Assembly: GCF_900099655.1 (NCBI RefSeq)
Contig: NZ_FNDC01000021.1
Location: 1-43,109 of the forward strand
Source of the DNA: Planococcus glaciei
GTDB lineage: Bacteria > Bacillota > Bacilli > Bacillales_A > Planococcaceae
Reading direction: 5' to 3'
DNA: 43,109 nt
The translations under genes were made by a program, and so were the position numbers. Under the pieces are notes generated by a model. That model was given only the letters and a program-made list of their open reading frames with translations. It was not told where the DNA came from and made no database searches. Below are positions 27,467 to 39,323 of the stretch, piece after piece; position 1 is the first letter of the stretch, and every line of letters begins with the position of its first letter.

Positions 27467-28057
27467 TTATTTCGAAATCGGGTTTGAAAATGGTTCCAAG
27501 ACGTCTTCTTTGCTTCCCTCATCGAAAGTCAAAACTTTATTGACCCCATCATACGATTCGCCGTAAAAATGAGTGTCTTTGTAAGTGTGGATGTCTTCGT
27601 ACATTTTCTTCATCGCTTCAAAAATCTCTTCTTCGCTTTCGCCGTTTGGAGCCCAATACAGGATTTCCATTGAGTTTTCCTCGCCCGTTGCCAGTGAGCG
27701 GCGGCAGTAGCCAATTGATGATGCATGTTCAAATCCTTCGCGTGCATAGAAACGGAGGCGTTTTTCAGAATCCGTATCTTCGTAATTTACCGGCTCCACT
27801 TCAAGGATGATCGGTTTCTTTTTGTCTTTCAGCATTTGCAAAGTCTTTTTGCCAAGACCCATGCCGCGTGATTCTTTTGAAACAAATAGATAATCCACAA
27901 AAGAAAAGTTCTCGAATTCAGCATACATCAAGACATGGTATGGCCCTTCGTCTTTATGATACACATTACCTTTTTCTTTCAGCAAAGTCTCCATATGCTC
28001 TTTTGATTTCATTTCTTCTACCGGGAAATACTGATTTAATTTTTCGTACCAATTCAT
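27467..28057 (-). CDS. GNAT family N-acetyltransferase
   Basis: 196 residues. The acetyl-CoA-binding signature is visible as YLFVSKESRGMGLGKKTLQML (VSKE then RGMGLGKK, near 79-90), followed by a beta strand IILEVEPVNYE and FYAREGFEHA. Substrate unknown. AAAGGGG lies 8 nt before the ATG. It is a single-gene unit between the purD terminator and its own. TTGAGG-16-TATACC some 100 bp upstream is a possible promoter. No purine-specific feature is seen, so its position next to the pur operon may be incidental. Confidence 0.85.
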   Translation of the reverse strand: MNWYEKLNQYFPVEEMKSKEHMETLLKEKGNVYHKDEGPYHVLMYAEFENFSFVDYLFVSKESRGMGLGKKTLQMLKDKKKPIILEVEPVNYEDTDSEKRLRFYAREGFEHASSIGYCRRSLATGEENSMEILYWAPNGESEEEIFEAMKKMYEDIHTYKDTHFYGESYDGVNKVLTFDEGSKEDVLEPFSNPISK

Positions 28058-28193
28058 TCAATTTGCCCCTTTCATAGTGGGAAAGCCTGTTTGCTTTCAT
28101 TTCTTCGTTGGCGTACTTGTTCTGGAGTGTACAGGGAGGTATAAGTGGGTAAACGCGTTCCTCAACTTGAATGGTATACCCGTTTTTTAAGAG

Positions 28194-28238
28194 GAAAAAA
28201 CAAAAATGGCGTATTTTCTTTCGAAATCTACGCCATTT
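28194..28238 (-). terminator. Terminator of the purine operon
   Basis: The 10-bp stem AAATGGCGTA/TACGCCATTT (28229-28238 with 28204-28213) is followed on the minus strand by TTGTTTTTT, about 30 bp beyond the purD stop. Confidence 0.9.
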
Positions 28239-28266
28239 GCTGTTTATTATTATAACACACAAAAAA

Positions 28267-29517
28267 TTACTTTGCACGCCATCCGATGTCCGACCGGTAA
28301 AAAAACCCATCCCATCGGAGCTTATTCAGCTGCTCATATACTTTATCCTGAGCTTGGGCAATGCTCGCGCCCGCTGCAGCAACCAACAAAACCCGCCCGC
28401 CGTTTCCAGCGAAGCCGGAATCAATCCGCTTCGTTCCGGCATGCGTTATTTCAACACCATCCAGCCGCTGAAGATCCGGCAGCAGCTGGCCTTTTTCGGC
28501 GCTTTCCGGATAGCCTTCCGCTGCTAAGACAACACCTAATACCGCTTGTTCATTCCATTCGAGTTCGAACGGCTTCCCTTTCAGCAAACTATCCATAAAC
28601 GCACCGAAATCGGATTGCATGCGCGGCAGCACTACTTGCGTTTCCGGATCGCCGAAGCGTGCATTAAATTCAATCACTTTCGGTCCTTGCTCCGTTAAAA
28701 TGATGCCGGCATATAGGATGCCGTTAAACGGCGTGCCTTCGGCTTCCATCGCTTCAACGGCCGGCACCACAATTTTGGCATATGTCTTTTTCACAACGCT
28801 GTCGGAGATTTGGGGCACCGGCGAATAAGCGCCCATGCCGCCTGTATTCGGTCCACGGTCCCCGTCATACGCCCGTTTATGGTCCTGTGAAATCACCATC
28901 GGGTAAATCCGGCCGTTCTGAACAAAAGACATGAATGAAAATTCTTCCCCGTCCAGAAATTCTTCTATGACGACACGTGACCCGGAGTCGCCGAATTTCT
29001 GGCCATCGAGCATGTCTTTGACCGCAGCGATTGCTTCTCCTTCGGATGCAGCTACGACAACCCCTTTACCTGCTGCTAAGCCATCCGCTTTAATGACAAT
29101 CGGTGCCCCGTGTTTGCGGATAAAGTCAATCGCCGGTTCCGTTTCAGTGAAGGTCTCGTAAGCCGCTGTCGGAATGTCGTATTTTTCCATCAATTCCTTG
29201 GCGAATGCTTTGCTGCCTTCAATTTGGGCCGCTGCTTTCGATGGCCCAAAAATCCGCAGTCCGCGTTCTTCAAAAAAGTCGACGATGCCTGCAGCCAATG
29301 GCTGTTCAGGTCCTACGAAAGTGAAATCAATATTCTGCTGCTTCGCAAAATCGGCCAATGCTGAAAAATCCATTTCATCGATTGCCGTGACCGCTGCGTC
29401 CATTGCCATTCCATCGTTGCCCGGAGCTGCATAAACCTGTTCTACCGAAGCCGACCGTGAAAATTGGCGTGCGATGGCGTGTTCTCTTCCGCCTCTTCCA
29501 ATAACCATTACTTTCAT
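28267..29517 (-). CDS. purD: Phosphoribosylamine-glycine ligase
   Basis: 416 residues. An ATP-grasp enzyme that joins glycine to phosphoribosylamine, giving GAR (step 2 of purine synthesis). Visible are the N-terminal GRGGREHA (7-14), the ATP-grasp lid KADGLAAGKGVVVA and the metal-binding KVIEFNARFGDPETQ. GAGGTG lies 7 nt before the ATG. It is the last gene of the operon, 15 bp after purH, as in B. subtilis. Confidence 0.97.
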   Translation of the reverse strand: MKVMVIGRGGREHAIARQFSRSASVEQVYAAPGNDGMAMDAAVTAIDEMDFSALADFAKQQNIDFTFVGPEQPLAAGIVDFFEERGLRIFGPSKAAAQIEGSKAFAKELMEKYDIPTAAYETFTETEPAIDFIRKHGAPIVIKADGLAAGKGVVVAASEGEAIAAVKDMLDGQKFGDSGSRVVIEEFLDGEEFSFMSFVQNGRIYPMVISQDHKRAYDGDRGPNTGGMGAYSPVPQISDSVVKKTYAKIVVPAVEAMEAEGTPFNGILYAGIILTEQGPKVIEFNARFGDPETQVVLPRMQSDFGAFMDSLLKGKPFELEWNEQAVLGVVLAAEGYPESAEKGQLLPDLQRLDGVEITHAGTKRIDSGFAGNGGRVLLVAAAGASIAQAQDKVYEQLNKLRWDGFFYRSDIGWRAK

Positions 29518-29532
29518 CCAACTGCACCTCGC

Positions 29533-31068
29533 TTAGTGTTTGAAATGGCGAACCCCTGTGAAGACCATTGCGATGCCGTGTGCATTGGCCATATCGATTG
29601 ATTCCTGGTCTTTTTTCGATCCGCCCGGCTGGATGATTGCTTTGATGCCAGCTTTGGCAGCAGCTTCGACCGTATCGGACATCGGGAAAAAGGCATCAGA
29701 AGCCATGATGGCGCCTACGGCTTTTTCTCCGGCTTGTTCCAACGCGATTTTTGCAGAACCTACGCGGTTCATCTGTCCCGCACCGATCCCTACTGTCATA
29801 TCCGAATTAGAGACGACAATGGCATTCGACTTGACGTGCTTGACGACACTCCAGCCAAGTTTCAGCGCTTCAAGCTCTGCGTCAGTCGGCTGGCGTTCTG
29901 TTGCAACTTGAATCTCAGCGTCTTCGTAGCCGAACGTATCCGGCTGCTGGACAAGCAAGCCGCCTTCTACGGTAACAGTATTCCATTTATCTTGTTTGGT
30001 GCCGTCAAACAGAATCGTCAACAAGCGGATGTTTTTCTTCTGCGTCAAAATTTCCAAGGCCTCTTCCGAAAACGCAGGTGCAATAATGATTTCAAGGAAA
30101 ATGCCGGCCAGTTGTTTAGCTGTTTCCGCATCGACTTCCCTGTTCAATGCCACAATGCCGCCAAAAATCGAAGTGGAATCCGCTTCGTAGGCTTTTGCAA
30201 ATGCAGCAGAAATCGTTTCTCCCGTGCCGACGCCGCAAGGATTCATGTGCTTGACCGCAACTGCTGCCGGCATCTTGAATTCCTTAATGATCTGAAGGGC
30301 TGCATTTGCATCCTGAATATTGTTGTACGACAGTTCCTTGCCATGCAATTGCTCGGCACTCGCAATCGAAAAGTCTGAGCCAAGCGGACTGCGGTAGAAA
30401 GCCGCTTTTTGATGCGGATTTTCGCCGTAGCGAAGCGGCTGCTGCAATTCATATGTAAGCGTCAATTGATCCGGGTATTCTTCACCGGTCAAATCTGTGA
30501 GGTAATTAGAGATGTAAGAGTCGTAAGCTGCAGTATGGCGGAAAACTTTCGCTGCTAAACGGCGTCTTGTTTCGGGAGTTGTAGCGTTTTGATCACGCAA
30601 TTCACTGGTGACGATTGCATAGTCCTCAGAATCGACAATAACCGTGACATACGCATGGTTTTTGGCTGCAGAACGAAGCATCGTCGGACCGCCGATATCA
30701 ATGTTTTCGATGGCATCTTCAACTGTGACATCGGGCTTTGAAATGGTTTCGCGGAACGGATACAAGTTGACGCAAACGATATCAATCGGGGATATGCCGT
30801 TTTCAGCCATTTCACTTTGATGCTGGGCATCATCATGTTTTGCCAAAAGGCCGCCGTGGACTAAAGGATGCAGGGTTTTAACGCGTCCGCCCAGAATTTC
30901 GGGGAATTTCGTAATTTCATCAACGGCAGTAATCGAAACGCCGTTTTCTTCCAAAAAGCGTTTTGTTCCGCCTGTCGACAAGATTTCATAGTCCATCTTT
31001 TCCAGTTCTTGCGCAAACTCCAAAATGCCTGATTTATCCGATACACTTAGCAAAGCTCTTTTTCTCAC
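29533..31068 (-). CDS. purH: AICAR transformylase / IMP cyclohydrolase
   Basis: 511 residues from the GTG at 31068, which has AGGAGG 6 nt upstream; the reading frame stays open 30 codons further but without a site. It carries out the last two steps to IMP. The N-terminal cyclohydrolase domain has [10 protein letters not shown] and [13 protein letters not shown]. The C-terminal transformylase domain has the catalytic Lys273-His274 in VKHMNPCG and [10 protein letters not shown]. The length equals the B. subtilis protein within one residue. Confidence 0.96.
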   Translation of the reverse strand: MRKRALLSVSDKSGILEFAQELEKMDYEILSTGGTKRFLEENGVSITAVDEITKFPEILGGRVKTLHPLVHGGLLAKHDDAQHQSEMAENGISPIDIVCVNLYPFRETISKPDVTVEDAIENIDIGGPTMLRSAAKNHAYVTVIVDSEDYAIVTSELRDQNATTPETRRRLAAKVFRHTAAYDSYISNYLTDLTGEEYPDQLTLTYELQQPLRYGENPHQKAAFYRSPLGSDFSIASAEQLHGKELSYNNIQDANAALQIIKEFKMPAAVAVKHMNPCGVGTGETISAAFAKAYEADSTSIFGGIVALNREVDAETAKQLAGIFLEIIIAPAFSEEALEILTQKKNIRLLTILFDGTKQDKWNTVTVEGGLLVQQPDTFGYEDAEIQVATERQPTDAELEALKLGWSVVKHVKSNAIVVSNSDMTVGIGAGQMNRVGSAKIALEQAGEKAVGAIMASDAFFPMSDTVEAAAKAGIKAIIQPGGSKKDQESIDMANAHGIAMVFTGVRHFKH

Positions 31069-31102
31069 GTTAAGTCCTCCTATAAAATACTGCAGATGTG
31101 TA

Positions 31103-31675
31103 CTACTTGTTAAATAATCGCTGCAAGGTTGCAGGATACAACTGATGTTCAATCGCATGGATTTCTTGTTCGACCGTTCCCCGGTCCCGTCCGTTTATGG
31201 CAAAAGATTGCTGGGCGATGATTTGTCCGGTGTCCATGCCGGCATCGACGTAATGCACGGTAACGCCCGCCGTTTCCACTCCGGAAGCCATCGTTTGGCC
31301 AATGGCATCTTTTCCCGGAAAAGCAGGCAAAACGGAAGGATGGATGTTGAGGATCCGGTTTTCGTACGCTTCCAGGAGCACAGGCCCAATCAGCCGCATA
31401 TAGCCGGCCAGCACAATCCATTCTACGCCTAAGCTTTGCAGTTTCTCCTTCAGCATTTCTTCATATGATTGCTTTGAATCGTATTCTTTCGGGACAAAGG
31501 CAAAAGAAGCGATGCCCGCTTTTTTTGCCCGCTCCACGACAAAAGCTTTTGGGCGGTCCGTTACAACAAGCGCCAAGTCTGCTTTCAGCTTCCCTGCTTG
31601 AACTGCATCCGCAATCGCTTGAAAATTAGAGCCGTTTCCAGAAGCGAAAACGGCAATTTTGGGTTTATTGTTCAT
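31103..31675 (-). CDS. purN: Phosphoribosylglycinamide formyltransferase (10-formyl-THF dependent)
   Basis: 190 residues from the ATG at 31675, which overlaps the purM end by 11 bp; a longer in-frame extension would lie wholly inside purM and shows no family similarity. The catalytic trio Asn110, His112 and Asp148 is visible in [10 protein letters not shown] and VDAGMDTG. The N-terminal [10 protein letters not shown] loop binds GAR phosphate. It formylates GAR to FGAR (step 3). Confidence 0.96.
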   Translation of the reverse strand: MNNKPKIAVFASGNGSNFQAIADAVQAGKLKADLALVVTDRPKAFVVERAKKAGIASFAFVPKEYDSKQSYEEMLKEKLQSLGVEWIVLAGYMRLIGPVLLEAYENRILNIHPSVLPAFPGKDAIGQTMASGVETAGVTVHYVDAGMDTGQIIAQQSFAINGRDRGTVEQEIHAIEHQLYPATLQRLFNK

Positions 31676-32726
31676 CGAGAGTTCCATCCTGTTCGCCTTT
31701 GAATTGCACACCGGCTTTGGCAGATACTTTGCCAATCACATAGGCTTGTTCACCGCTTGCTTCAGCCGACGCCAATACTTGTTTGACGTCTTCCGGAGCT
31801 ACAGCCAGCACAAAGCCAATCCCGGTATTGAATACCGAAAACATGTCGCGGTCTGTCAATGAACCTTTTTCTTTCAGCATTTCAAAAATGCGCAAAACCG
31901 GCCAAGCGCCGAGCTCAATTTCAGCGCCCAAGCCTTCCGGCATCATGCGCGGCAAGTTTTCGATAAAGCCGCCGCCAGTCACATGCGCCATGCCATGGAC
32001 TTCTGTGTCCTTGGAAATCGCTGCTACGGTTTTCGCATAGATTTTCGTCGGCGTAAGCAATTCATTGCCAAGGGGGCCGAGGTCTTCAAAGCCTTCAATA
32101 ATTCCATCAAGCTGAAAATGGTTCTGGTCAAAAACAATATTGCGGACAAGCGAATAGCCATTTGAATGGATGCCGCTTGAAGCAAGACCGACCAAAACAT
32201 CGCCCTGCCGGATCTTTTCGCCTGTAACGATGGCCGACTTTTCCGCAGCGCCTACTGCAAACCCGGCAATGTCGTATTCTTCCACTTCATAAAGCCCGGG
32301 CATCTCGGCTGTTTCACCGCCGATTAATGCTGCTCCGGCCTGTACACAGCCATCTGCAACGCCTTTGACAATCTGTTCGATTTTCTCCGGAACCGCTTTG
32401 CCGACTGCAATATAGTCAAGGAAAAACAGCGGCTCTGCACCTTGTGCTACGATATCGTTGACGCACATCGCCACACAATCAATGCCGATGGTGTCGTGGC
32501 GGTCTGCCATAAAAGCCAACTTCAATTTCGTTCCGACTCCGTCCGTTCCGGAAACAAGAACCGGTTCTTTCAAGTTCAGCTCGGATAAATCAAACATGCC
32601 GCCGAAGCCGCCGAATGCACCCAGCATGCCTTTGCGTGCTGTCCGTTCCACATGAGATTTCATGCGGTTTACCGCTTCATAGCCTGCTTCGATATTCACG
32701 CCTGCCTTTTCATATGCTTTTGACAC
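31665..32726 (-). CDS. purM: Phosphoribosylformylglycinamidine cyclo-ligase (AIRS)
   Basis: 353 residues, starting at a GTG (32724-32726) with AAGGGGG 7 nt upstream. It is an ATP-dependent ring closure of FGAM to AIR (step 5). The signature [11 protein letters not shown] (59-69), [12 protein letters not shown] and [13 protein letters not shown] are present. It is the same fold as PurL. It follows purF by 12 bp and overlaps purN. Confidence 0.96.
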   Translation of the reverse strand: MSKAYEKAGVNIEAGYEAVNRMKSHVERTARKGMLGAFGGFGGMFDLSELNLKEPVLVSGTDGVGTKLKLAFMADRHDTIGIDCVAMCVNDIVAQGAEPLFFLDYIAVGKAVPEKIEQIVKGVADGCVQAGAALIGGETAEMPGLYEVEEYDIAGFAVGAAEKSAIVTGEKIRQGDVLVGLASSGIHSNGYSLVRNIVFDQNHFQLDGIIEGFEDLGPLGNELLTPTKIYAKTVAAISKDTEVHGMAHVTGGGFIENLPRMMPEGLGAEIELGAWPVLRIFEMLKEKGSLTDRDMFSVFNTGIGFVLAVAPEDVKQVLASAEASGEQAYVIGKVSAKAGVQFKGEQDGTLDEQ

Positions 32727-32738
32727 ACCGGTTCCCCC

Positions 32739-34160
32739 TTATTTCACTTTCTCTTTTTCATGCGGCAATACCGTATCCGGGTAAATATGGGTCGGATATT
32801 CGCCGGTAAAACAGCCTAAACAATGTCCGCAGCTGGAACCCGGATCAGTACGGCCGATGTTTTGCACCATGCCATCCACTGATAAAAATGTCAACGAGTC
32901 GGCACCGATGATTTCACGCATTTCTTCTATCGTGTTGTTCGCTGCAATCAACTCGCCTGAAGTGGAAATATCAATGCCGTAAAAACACGGGCTCTTGATA
33001 GGCGGCGAACTGATGACCACATGGACTTCCGTCGCTCCCGCTTCTTTCAGTAACTTGACGATGCGGCGGGAAGTCGTCCCGCGGACGATGGAATCATCGA
33101 CCATAATGACGCGCTTGCCTTTAACGACTTGGCGCACCGGCGACAACTTCATTTTGACGCCTTGCTCGCGAAGATCCTGCGAAGGCTGGATAAACGTCCG
33201 GCCGACATAGCGGTTTTTAATCAGGCCCAGTTCATAAGGAATGCCGCTTTCTTCTGAAAAGCCGATCGCTGCCGAGATGCTTGAATCGGGAACACCCGTC
33301 ACGACATCCGCATCAATCTGTATTTCTTTTGCCAGCTGTTTGCCGAGGCGCTTGCGGGCTGCATGTACATTAATGCCGTCAATGTCCGAATCGGGACGCG
33401 AAAAGTAGACATATTCCATCGTGCAGATCGAGCGTTCCTGCGGATAAGCGAAACGTTCAGCCCGCAGACCCTCGTCAGTAATCACCAAAAACTCACCTGG
33501 TTCAACCGAGCGGACAAATTCTGCCCCGATGATATCAAAAGCACAAGTTTCGGATGCTACAACCCACGCATCGCCGAGCTTCCCAAGAGACAAGGGGCGC
33601 AGGCCGTTCGGGTCAAGCGCGACATACATCGCCTCTTCTTTCAAGATCAAACAGGCAAATGCACCTTTTAATAACGACAAAGCATTTTTTGCCTGTTCTT
33701 CAAACGTCGCATAGCCGCTCCGCTTGATCAGATGCGCCAGCACTTCCGTGTCCGAAGTGGTTTGGAAAATGCTGCCTTGCCGTTCCAGGTGGCTTTTCAA
33801 GCTATTGGCATTCACCAAGTTGCCGTTATGCGAAATCGCCAGGCTGCCGGTTGTGGAATTGAAGAGCAGCGGCTGCACATTTTCAATGCCGCTGCCGCCG
33901 GCTGTGGCATACCGGACGTGTCCAATAGCACCAGTGCCGGCAATGGCATCGATTTTCTCCGGCGTAAACACTTCACTGACCATGCCCTCGCCTTTTAACG
34001 CTTTCAGGTAATTTTTATCCGTCGAAACAATCCCTGCGCCTTCCTGGCCTCTGTGCTGCAAAGCGTGCAATCCGTAATAGGTAAGTTGAGTCGCATTCGC
34101 GTGGCCCCAAATTCCAAAGATGCCGCATTCTTCATTTAAGCTTCTGATTTCAGCAAGCAT
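32739..34160 (-). CDS. purF: Amidophosphoribosyltransferase
   Basis: 473 residues. Committed step of the pathway: PRPP plus glutamine to phosphoribosylamine. An 11-residue propeptide ([11 protein letters not shown]) must be removed to expose the catalytic Cys12 (CGIFGIWG). The PRPP loop is [15 protein letters not shown]. The C-terminal cysteines (Cys444, Cys447, Cys450 in [10 protein letters not shown]) include ligands of the [4Fe-4S] cluster, which makes Bacillus-type PurF oxygen sensitive. The start overlaps the purL end by 25 bp. Confidence 0.97.
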   Translation of the reverse strand: MLAEIRSLNEECGIFGIWGHANATQLTYYGLHALQHRGQEGAGIVSTDKNYLKALKGEGMVSEVFTPEKIDAIAGTGAIGHVRYATAGGSGIENVQPLLFNSTTGSLAISHNGNLVNANSLKSHLERQGSIFQTTSDTEVLAHLIKRSGYATFEEQAKNALSLLKGAFACLILKEEAMYVALDPNGLRPLSLGKLGDAWVVASETCAFDIIGAEFVRSVEPGEFLVITDEGLRAERFAYPQERSICTMEYVYFSRPDSDIDGINVHAARKRLGKQLAKEIQIDADVVTGVPDSSISAAIGFSEESGIPYELGLIKNRYVGRTFIQPSQDLREQGVKMKLSPVRQVVKGKRVIMVDDSIVRGTTSRRIVKLLKEAGATEVHVVISSPPIKSPCFYGIDISTSGELIAANNTIEEMREIIGADSLTFLSVDGMVQNIGRTDPGSSCGHCLGCFTGEYPTHIYPDTVLPHEKEKVK

Positions 34161-36364
34161 GGGATAGCTCCTTTCCAGGCTGAGCGAAGCGTTTCGACTG
34201 AATCATTGATCCATACCGCACCGTCTTCACTTCTTATCACTAAATCTTGAGTGTTGGTGACTGTGCCAATTCGTTTGGCATCCGTGACAGCTTGTTCAAA
34301 CGCTGCTGCATGTTCCGGAGAAACGGTAAGGATAAACCGGGATTGAGATTCACTGAATAGAGCCGTAGTCGCAGCACCGGAAAGTGTCACATCAATTCCC
34401 ACTCCGTTGCCGAATGCTTTTTCTGCCAGTGCGACGGCAACGCCGCCTTCTGCTACGTCATGGGCGGATGCTACCAGACCGCTCTGGATGGCTGACAAAA
34501 TCTGCTCCTGGCGCTTCGCTTCAACAGCTAAATCAATGGCAGGCGCCTTGCCGAAAATGCGCCCTTCGACCATTTTCTGGAGTTCACTGCCGCCGAATTC
34601 GGTGAAGCTTTCACCAATCAAGTAAACCAAGTCGCCGGCATTTTTTGCATCCTGGGTCGTCACATGGGACAAGTCTTCCACTAAGCCGACCAAGCCGATG
34701 GTCGGCGTGGGGTAAATCGCGGTGCCGTTTGTTTCATTATATAAAGAGACGTTTCCGCCAATGACCGGTGCATCAAGAATCGTACAGGCTTCCGACATGC
34801 CGTCTGCCGCTTTTTCCAGCTGCCAGAAGATTTCCGGCTTTTCCGGATTTCCGAAGTTCAGGCAGTCCGTAATGGCCAATGGTTTTGCACCGGATACCAC
34901 CACATTGCGCGCTGCTTCCGCTACGGCAATTTTCCCGCCGGTTTCCGGATCCAAGTAGATATAACGGGAGTTGCAGTCTGTCGTCATGGCCAGGCCTTTG
35001 TTCGTGCCGCGCACGCGGATGACTGCCGCATCCGATCCTGGGCTCACAACTGTGCTCGTGCGTACCTGATGGTCGTATTGGTCGTAAACCCATTCTTTCG
35101 AAGCAATCGTCGGCTGTTTCAATAAAGCCGTCAGCGTTTCGCCGTAGTTTTCCACTTTCGGTTCCACGTTGTCCATTTGCTGATACTCGTTAAAATAAGC
35201 AGGCACACTGGATGGTTTGTGGTAAACCGGTGCGTCTTCTGCCAATGCATCAACCGGCACTTCTGCCACCACTTCGCCTTTATGCAATAAACGCAGCGTC
35301 GAATCGTCCGTTACCGTACCGACTGTCACCGCATCCAATCCGTACTTCTCAAACAGTTCCACAATTTCAGGTTCGCGGCCTTTTTTCACAACAATCAGCA
35401 TGCGTTCCTGTGATTCAGACAACATCATTTCATAAGCCGTCATGCCCGTTTCGCGCTGAGGTACATGGTCCAAATCCATTTCAATGCCGGAACCGGCTTT
35501 TGAAGCCATTTCAGCCGAAGAGGAAGTCAGCCCTGCCGCACCCATGTCCTGGATGCCGACCAGTGCATCGGATTTCACAAGTTCCAAACACGCTTCAAGC
35601 AATAGTTTCTCCATGAACGGATCTCCAACTTGCACCGCCGGGCGGTTATCGCCCGATGATTCCGTCAATTCTTCCGAAGCAAATGTCGCGCCGTGAATGC
35701 CGTCGCGCCCTGTTTTTGCGCCGACATACATCACCGGGTTGCCGACTCCTGAAGCGATCCCTTTTTGAATATCTTTATGATCAATCAACCCGACACACAT
35801 TGCATTGACGAGTGGATTGCCATCATAGGAATCGTCAAACTGGACTTCGCCGCCGACTGTCGGGATGCCGATGCAGTTGCCGTATCCTGCGATCCCGGCT
35901 ACCACTTCTTCAAACAGGTATTTCACGCGAGGCGTTGTGAGCTCCCCAAAGCGGAGTGAGTTCAACATCGCGATCGGGCGTGCGCCCATTGAGAAAACGT
36001 CGCGGATAATGCCCCCGACCCCTGTCGCTGCGCCTTGGTAAGGCTCAATCGCTGATGGATGGTTATGGGATTCCATTTTAAAGACCACTGCCTGGCCATC
36101 CCCAATATCCACAATCCCAGCGCCTTCGCCAGGTCCCTGAAGGACGCGCGGCGCTTTTGTCGGGAATTTCGAAAGAACCGGTTTGGAGTTTTTGTACGAA
36201 CAATGCTCCGACCACATGACCGAGAACAAACCCGTTTCCGTGTAATTCGGTGTTCTGCCTAAAATGTTTTCCACCATCGCAAACTCTGCATCGGATAATC
36301 CCATTTGCTGATAGATTTTCTGCTCTTTGATTTGCTCAGTATTTGGCTCAAGCATGACTGACAT
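34136..36364 (-). CDS. purL: FGAM synthase subunit PurL (small type)
   Basis: 742 residues, the size of the Bacillus small PurL that works with PurQ and PurS. It phosphorylates FGAR and aminates it to FGAM (step 4) with ammonia from PurQ. Active-site WSEHCSYK (51-58), [18 protein letters not shown] and [14 protein letters not shown] are visible. GGAGG lies 7 nt before the ATG at 36364, which overlaps purQ by 17 bp. It is very similar throughout to B. subtilis PurL. Confidence 0.97.
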   Translation of the reverse strand: MSVMLEPNTEQIKEQKIYQQMGLSDAEFAMVENILGRTPNYTETGLFSVMWSEHCSYKNSKPVLSKFPTKAPRVLQGPGEGAGIVDIGDGQAVVFKMESHNHPSAIEPYQGAATGVGGIIRDVFSMGARPIAMLNSLRFGELTTPRVKYLFEEVVAGIAGYGNCIGIPTVGGEVQFDDSYDGNPLVNAMCVGLIDHKDIQKGIASGVGNPVMYVGAKTGRDGIHGATFASEELTESSGDNRPAVQVGDPFMEKLLLEACLELVKSDALVGIQDMGAAGLTSSSAEMASKAGSGIEMDLDHVPQRETGMTAYEMMLSESQERMLIVVKKGREPEIVELFEKYGLDAVTVGTVTDDSTLRLLHKGEVVAEVPVDALAEDAPVYHKPSSVPAYFNEYQQMDNVEPKVENYGETLTALLKQPTIASKEWVYDQYDHQVRTSTVVSPGSDAAVIRVRGTNKGLAMTTDCNSRYIYLDPETGGKIAVAEAARNVVVSGAKPLAITDCLNFGNPEKPEIFWQLEKAADGMSEACTILDAPVIGGNVSLYNETNGTAIYPTPTIGLVGLVEDLSHVTTQDAKNAGDLVYLIGESFTEFGGSELQKMVEGRIFGKAPAIDLAVEAKRQEQILSAIQSGLVASAHDVAEGGVAVALAEKAFGNGVGIDVTLSGAATTALFSESQSRFILTVSPEHAAAFEQAVTDAKRIGTVTNTQDLVIRSEDGAVWINDSVETLRSAWKGAIPCLLKSEA

Positions 36365-37031
36365 TTGCTTCCCTCCACTGTTTCACGATTGATTTAAATA
36401 ATGCCAAGCCGTCGCTTCCGCCGATCAGTTCGGACACTGCACGTTCCGGATGCGGCATCATGCCAAGCACATTGCCCCGTTCATTGACGATTCCTGCTAT
36501 GTTGTTGCGGCTGCCGTTAAAGTCATCCGCATAAGAAAAGACGATCTGATTGTTTTGTTTCAGCTGCTCGTAAGTCGCATCATCGCAATAGTAGTTCCCT
36601 TCGCCATGTGCGATCGGAATCTGGATTTCCTGGCCTTCTACATATTCATTGGTAAACAGTGTGTTGGCATTTTCAACTTTCAAGCCGACTGTCTTGCACA
36701 TGAATTTCAAGTTCTTGTTGCGGAGCAAAACGCCGGGAAGCAGGCCCGCTTCCGTCAAAATCTGAAAACCGTTGCAGATGCCGAGAACCGGCTTGCCCGC
36801 TTCCACCGCTTTTTTCACTTCATCCATTACGGCTGAAGATTGGGCAATCGCGCCGCAGCGCAAGTAATCGCCATACGAAAATCCGCCCGGCAATAAAATT
36901 CCGTCGTAACCGCTCAAATCTGTTGAATCGTGCCAAACGTACTCTGCTTCTTCACCAAGTTCATCCTTGACCGCGTGGTACATATCCAAGTCACAATTGG
37001 ATCCAGGAAATACGATTACTGCGAATTTCAT
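36348..37031 (-). CDS. purQ: FGAM synthase glutaminase subunit PurQ
   Basis: 227 residues. A class I glutamine amidotransferase with nucleophile Cys86 (VLGICNGFQ) and the His194-Glu196 pair (MPHPERA). It supplies ammonia to PurL. GAGGAGG lies 10 nt before the ATG, which overlaps purS as ATGA. Length matches B. subtilis PurQ. Confidence 0.97.
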   Translation of the reverse strand: MKFAVIVFPGSNCDLDMYHAVKDELGEEAEYVWHDSTDLSGYDGILLPGGFSYGDYLRCGAIAQSSAVMDEVKKAVEAGKPVLGICNGFQILTEAGLLPGVLLRNKNLKFMCKTVGLKVENANTLFTNEYVEGQEIQIPIAHGEGNYYCDDATYEQLKQNNQIVFSYADDFNGSRNNIAGIVNERGNVLGMMPHPERAVSELIGGSDGLALFKSIVKQWREANVSHA

Positions 37032-37282
37032 TGCGAGACAGCCTCCTCAATTTCGAAACGGTAATCTTCAATCACCGTGTTCGTCAATAACTTTTGGCAC
37101 ATTTCATTTACAAGTGCATCAACATCGCGTGCGTCGTCTGAAATCATCAGTTCCAAGTATTTGCCGATCCGGACATCTTCAACTTCCGCGTAGCCCATTT
37201 TATGAAGAGATCCCATTACTGCAGACCCTTGCGGATCCAATACGCTTTCGCGCAAAGTGACGTAGATTTTTACTTTTTTCAT
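37028..37282 (-). CDS. purS: FGAM synthase subunit PurS
   Basis: 84 residues. A small dimeric subunit that bridges PurQ and PurL and is required for ammonia transfer in the three-part FGAM synthase. Typical sequence [18 protein letters not shown], with the ferredoxin-like repeat. GGGAGG lies 9 nt upstream, and it overlaps both purC and purQ by 4 bp (ATGA each). Confidence 0.96.
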   Translation of the reverse strand: MKKVKIYVTLRESVLDPQGSAVMGSLHKMGYAEVEDVRIGKYLELMISDDARDVDALVNEMCQKLLTNTVIEDYRFEIEEAVSQ

Positions 37283-37995
37283 GAATGTTGTCCTCCCAGT
37301 TTAGCTAAAATGAGTTCGTACGCATCCGTTAAATTGCCGAGGTCCCGGCGAAATACATCTTTATCCAGTTTCTGTTTCGTTTTGGCATCCCATAGGCGGC
37401 AAGTATCCGGCGAGATTTCGTCTGCCAATAAAATACGTCCTTCGTGGTCACGGCCAAATTCAATCTTAAAGTCCACCAAATCCACGCCCACTTCTTTAAA
37501 GAAGCCGATCAGCACTTCATTGACCTTCAGTGCTTTTTCACGCAGTTCCTGCACTTCTTCCGTAGATGCCAATTCCAGCATTTCTATATGGTCTTCTGTA
37601 ATGATTGGATCTCCCAGTGCATCGTCTTTGTAATAAAATTCAACGATTGGACGCTTCAGGACCGTTCCTTCTTCCAAACCGAGGCGCTTGGCCATACTGC
37701 CGGCCACGATATTCCGGGTCACTACTTCAACCGGAATGATCGCGACCTGCTGTACTAACTGTTCATGGTCAGACAATTGTTTAACGAAATGGGAAGCAAT
37801 GCCCGCTCCCTGCAATCTTTCGAAAATCAATGAGGTAATTTTATTGTTCAGCATGCCTTTGCCGGCGATTTCGGCTTTCTTTTCGCCGTTAAAAGCTGTT
37901 GCAGAGTCTTTGTATTCCACCCATAAAATATCTTGTTCGTCCGTTGCATATAAGCGTTTTGCTTTTCCTTCGTACAATAGCTGACCTTTTTCCAT
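37279..37995 (-). CDS. purC: SAICAR synthetase
   Basis: 238 residues. It joins aspartate to CAIR with ATP (step 7). The N-terminal LLYEGKAKRLYATDE phosphate loop and the LVDFKIEFGRD and ILLADEISPDTCRLWD signatures are visible. GGGGG lies 8 nt before the ATG; it starts 15 bp after purB. Confidence 0.97.
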   Translation of the reverse strand: MEKGQLLYEGKAKRLYATDEQDILWVEYKDSATAFNGEKKAEIAGKGMLNNKITSLIFERLQGAGIASHFVKQLSDHEQLVQQVAIIPVEVVTRNIVAGSMAKRLGLEEGTVLKRPIVEFYYKDDALGDPIITEDHIEMLELASTEEVQELREKALKVNEVLIGFFKEVGVDLVDFKIEFGRDHEGRILLADEISPDTCRLWDAKTKQKLDKDVFRRDLGNLTDAYELILAKLGGQHS

Positions 37996-38010
37996 GTTCA
38001 GAGCCCCCGT

Positions 38011-39306
38011 TTAGTTTAATCCAAGTCGGTTGAAAATCATGTCCACTTGCTGCAAGTGATGGTTATAGTCAAAGCAATCGTCCAATTCTTCTTTAGACAA
38101 TTGAGAAGTGATCGTGTCGTTTGCTTCCACGATTTTACGGAAATGCGTCTGGTTTTCCCACGCCTCCATCGCACACGGCTGCACCGTATCGTAAGCTGCT
38201 TCACGCGCCATGCCTTTGTCGATCAAAGCCAATAGCACACGCTGCGAATAAATCAAGCCAAGCGTTGAATCCATGTTGCGCTTCATGTTTTCCGGGAAGA
38301 CCGTCAAGTTTTTCACGATATTCGAGAAGCGGTTCAGCATATAGTTCAACGCAATCGTGGCATCCGGCAAAATCACGCGTTCTGCTGAAGAATGCGAAAT
38401 GTCGCGTTCGTGCCAAAGCGATACGTTTTCATAAGAAGTGACCATGTATCCGCGGATCAAGCGTGCAAGGCCCGTCATGTTTTCAGATCCGATCGGGTTG
38501 CGCTTATGCGGCATCGCCGACGACCCTTTTTGTCCTTTTGCAAAAAACTCTTCCACTTCGCGCGTTTCCGATTTTTGCAGGCCGCGGATTTCTGTCGCGA
38601 ACTTCTCAATCGATGTCGCAATAAGTGCCAGTGTGCTCATATACTGCGCATGGCGGTCGCGCTGCAAAGTTTGAGTTGAAATCGGTGAAGCGGCAAGTCC
38701 CAGCTGTTTGCAGACATATTCTTCAACGAACGGGTCGATATTCGCATACGTTCCGACAGCGCCGGACATTTTGCCTGTTTCAATCGTCGCTGCTGCTGCT
38801 TCAAAACGCTCCAGGTTGCGTTTCATTTCTTCATGCCACAAGGCCAGTTTCAAACCGAATGTGGTTGGCTCTGCGTGAACTCCGTGTGTGCGGCCCATCA
38901 TGACCGTCATTTTATGTTCTTTGGCTTTATTCGCCAAAACTTCGATGAAGTTGTTCAGATCTTTGCGGATAATTTCGTTTGCTTGTTTGATCAAATACGA
39001 CAATGCCGTATCCACCACATCTGTAGAAGTCAGGCCGTAATGGACCCATTTGCGTTCTTCGCCGAGCGTTTCCGATACGGCCCGTGTGAACGCCACCACA
39101 TCGTGGCGGGTTTCTTCTTCAATTTCCAGAATGCGGTCTACTGAGAAGGAAGCGTTCTGGCGGATTTTCGCCACATCCTCTTTTGGAATGTCTCCAATTT
39201 CAGCCCATGCTTCACATGCTAAAATTTCCACTTCCAGCCAAGCGTTGTAGCGGTTTTCATCTGTCCAAATTGCGCCCATTTCAGGCCGTGTGTAACGTGC
39301 GATCAT
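38011..39306 (-). CDS. purB: Adenylosuccinate lyase
   Basis: 431 residues of the fumarase/aspartase superfamily. It releases fumarate from SAICAR and from adenylosuccinate, so it serves both IMP and AMP synthesis. Three conserved regions are seen: TSTDVVDT (93-100), [14 protein letters not shown] (138-151) and the mobile signature loop [10 protein letters not shown] (262-271). TTGGAGGAA lies upstream of the ATG. Confidence 0.97.
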   Translation of the reverse strand: MIARYTRPEMGAIWTDENRYNAWLEVEILACEAWAEIGDIPKEDVAKIRQNASFSVDRILEIEEETRHDVVAFTRAVSETLGEERKWVHYGLTSTDVVDTALSYLIKQANEIIRKDLNNFIEVLANKAKEHKMTVMMGRTHGVHAEPTTFGLKLALWHEEMKRNLERFEAAAATIETGKMSGAVGTYANIDPFVEEYVCKQLGLAASPISTQTLQRDRHAQYMSTLALIATSIEKFATEIRGLQKSETREVEEFFAKGQKGSSAMPHKRNPIGSENMTGLARLIRGYMVTSYENVSLWHERDISHSSAERVILPDATIALNYMLNRFSNIVKNLTVFPENMKRNMDSTLGLIYSQRVLLALIDKGMAREAAYDTVQPCAMEAWENQTHFRKIVEANDTITSQLSKEELDDCFDYNHHLQQVDMIFNRLGLN

Positions 39307-39323
39307 AATTCAAGTTCCTCCAA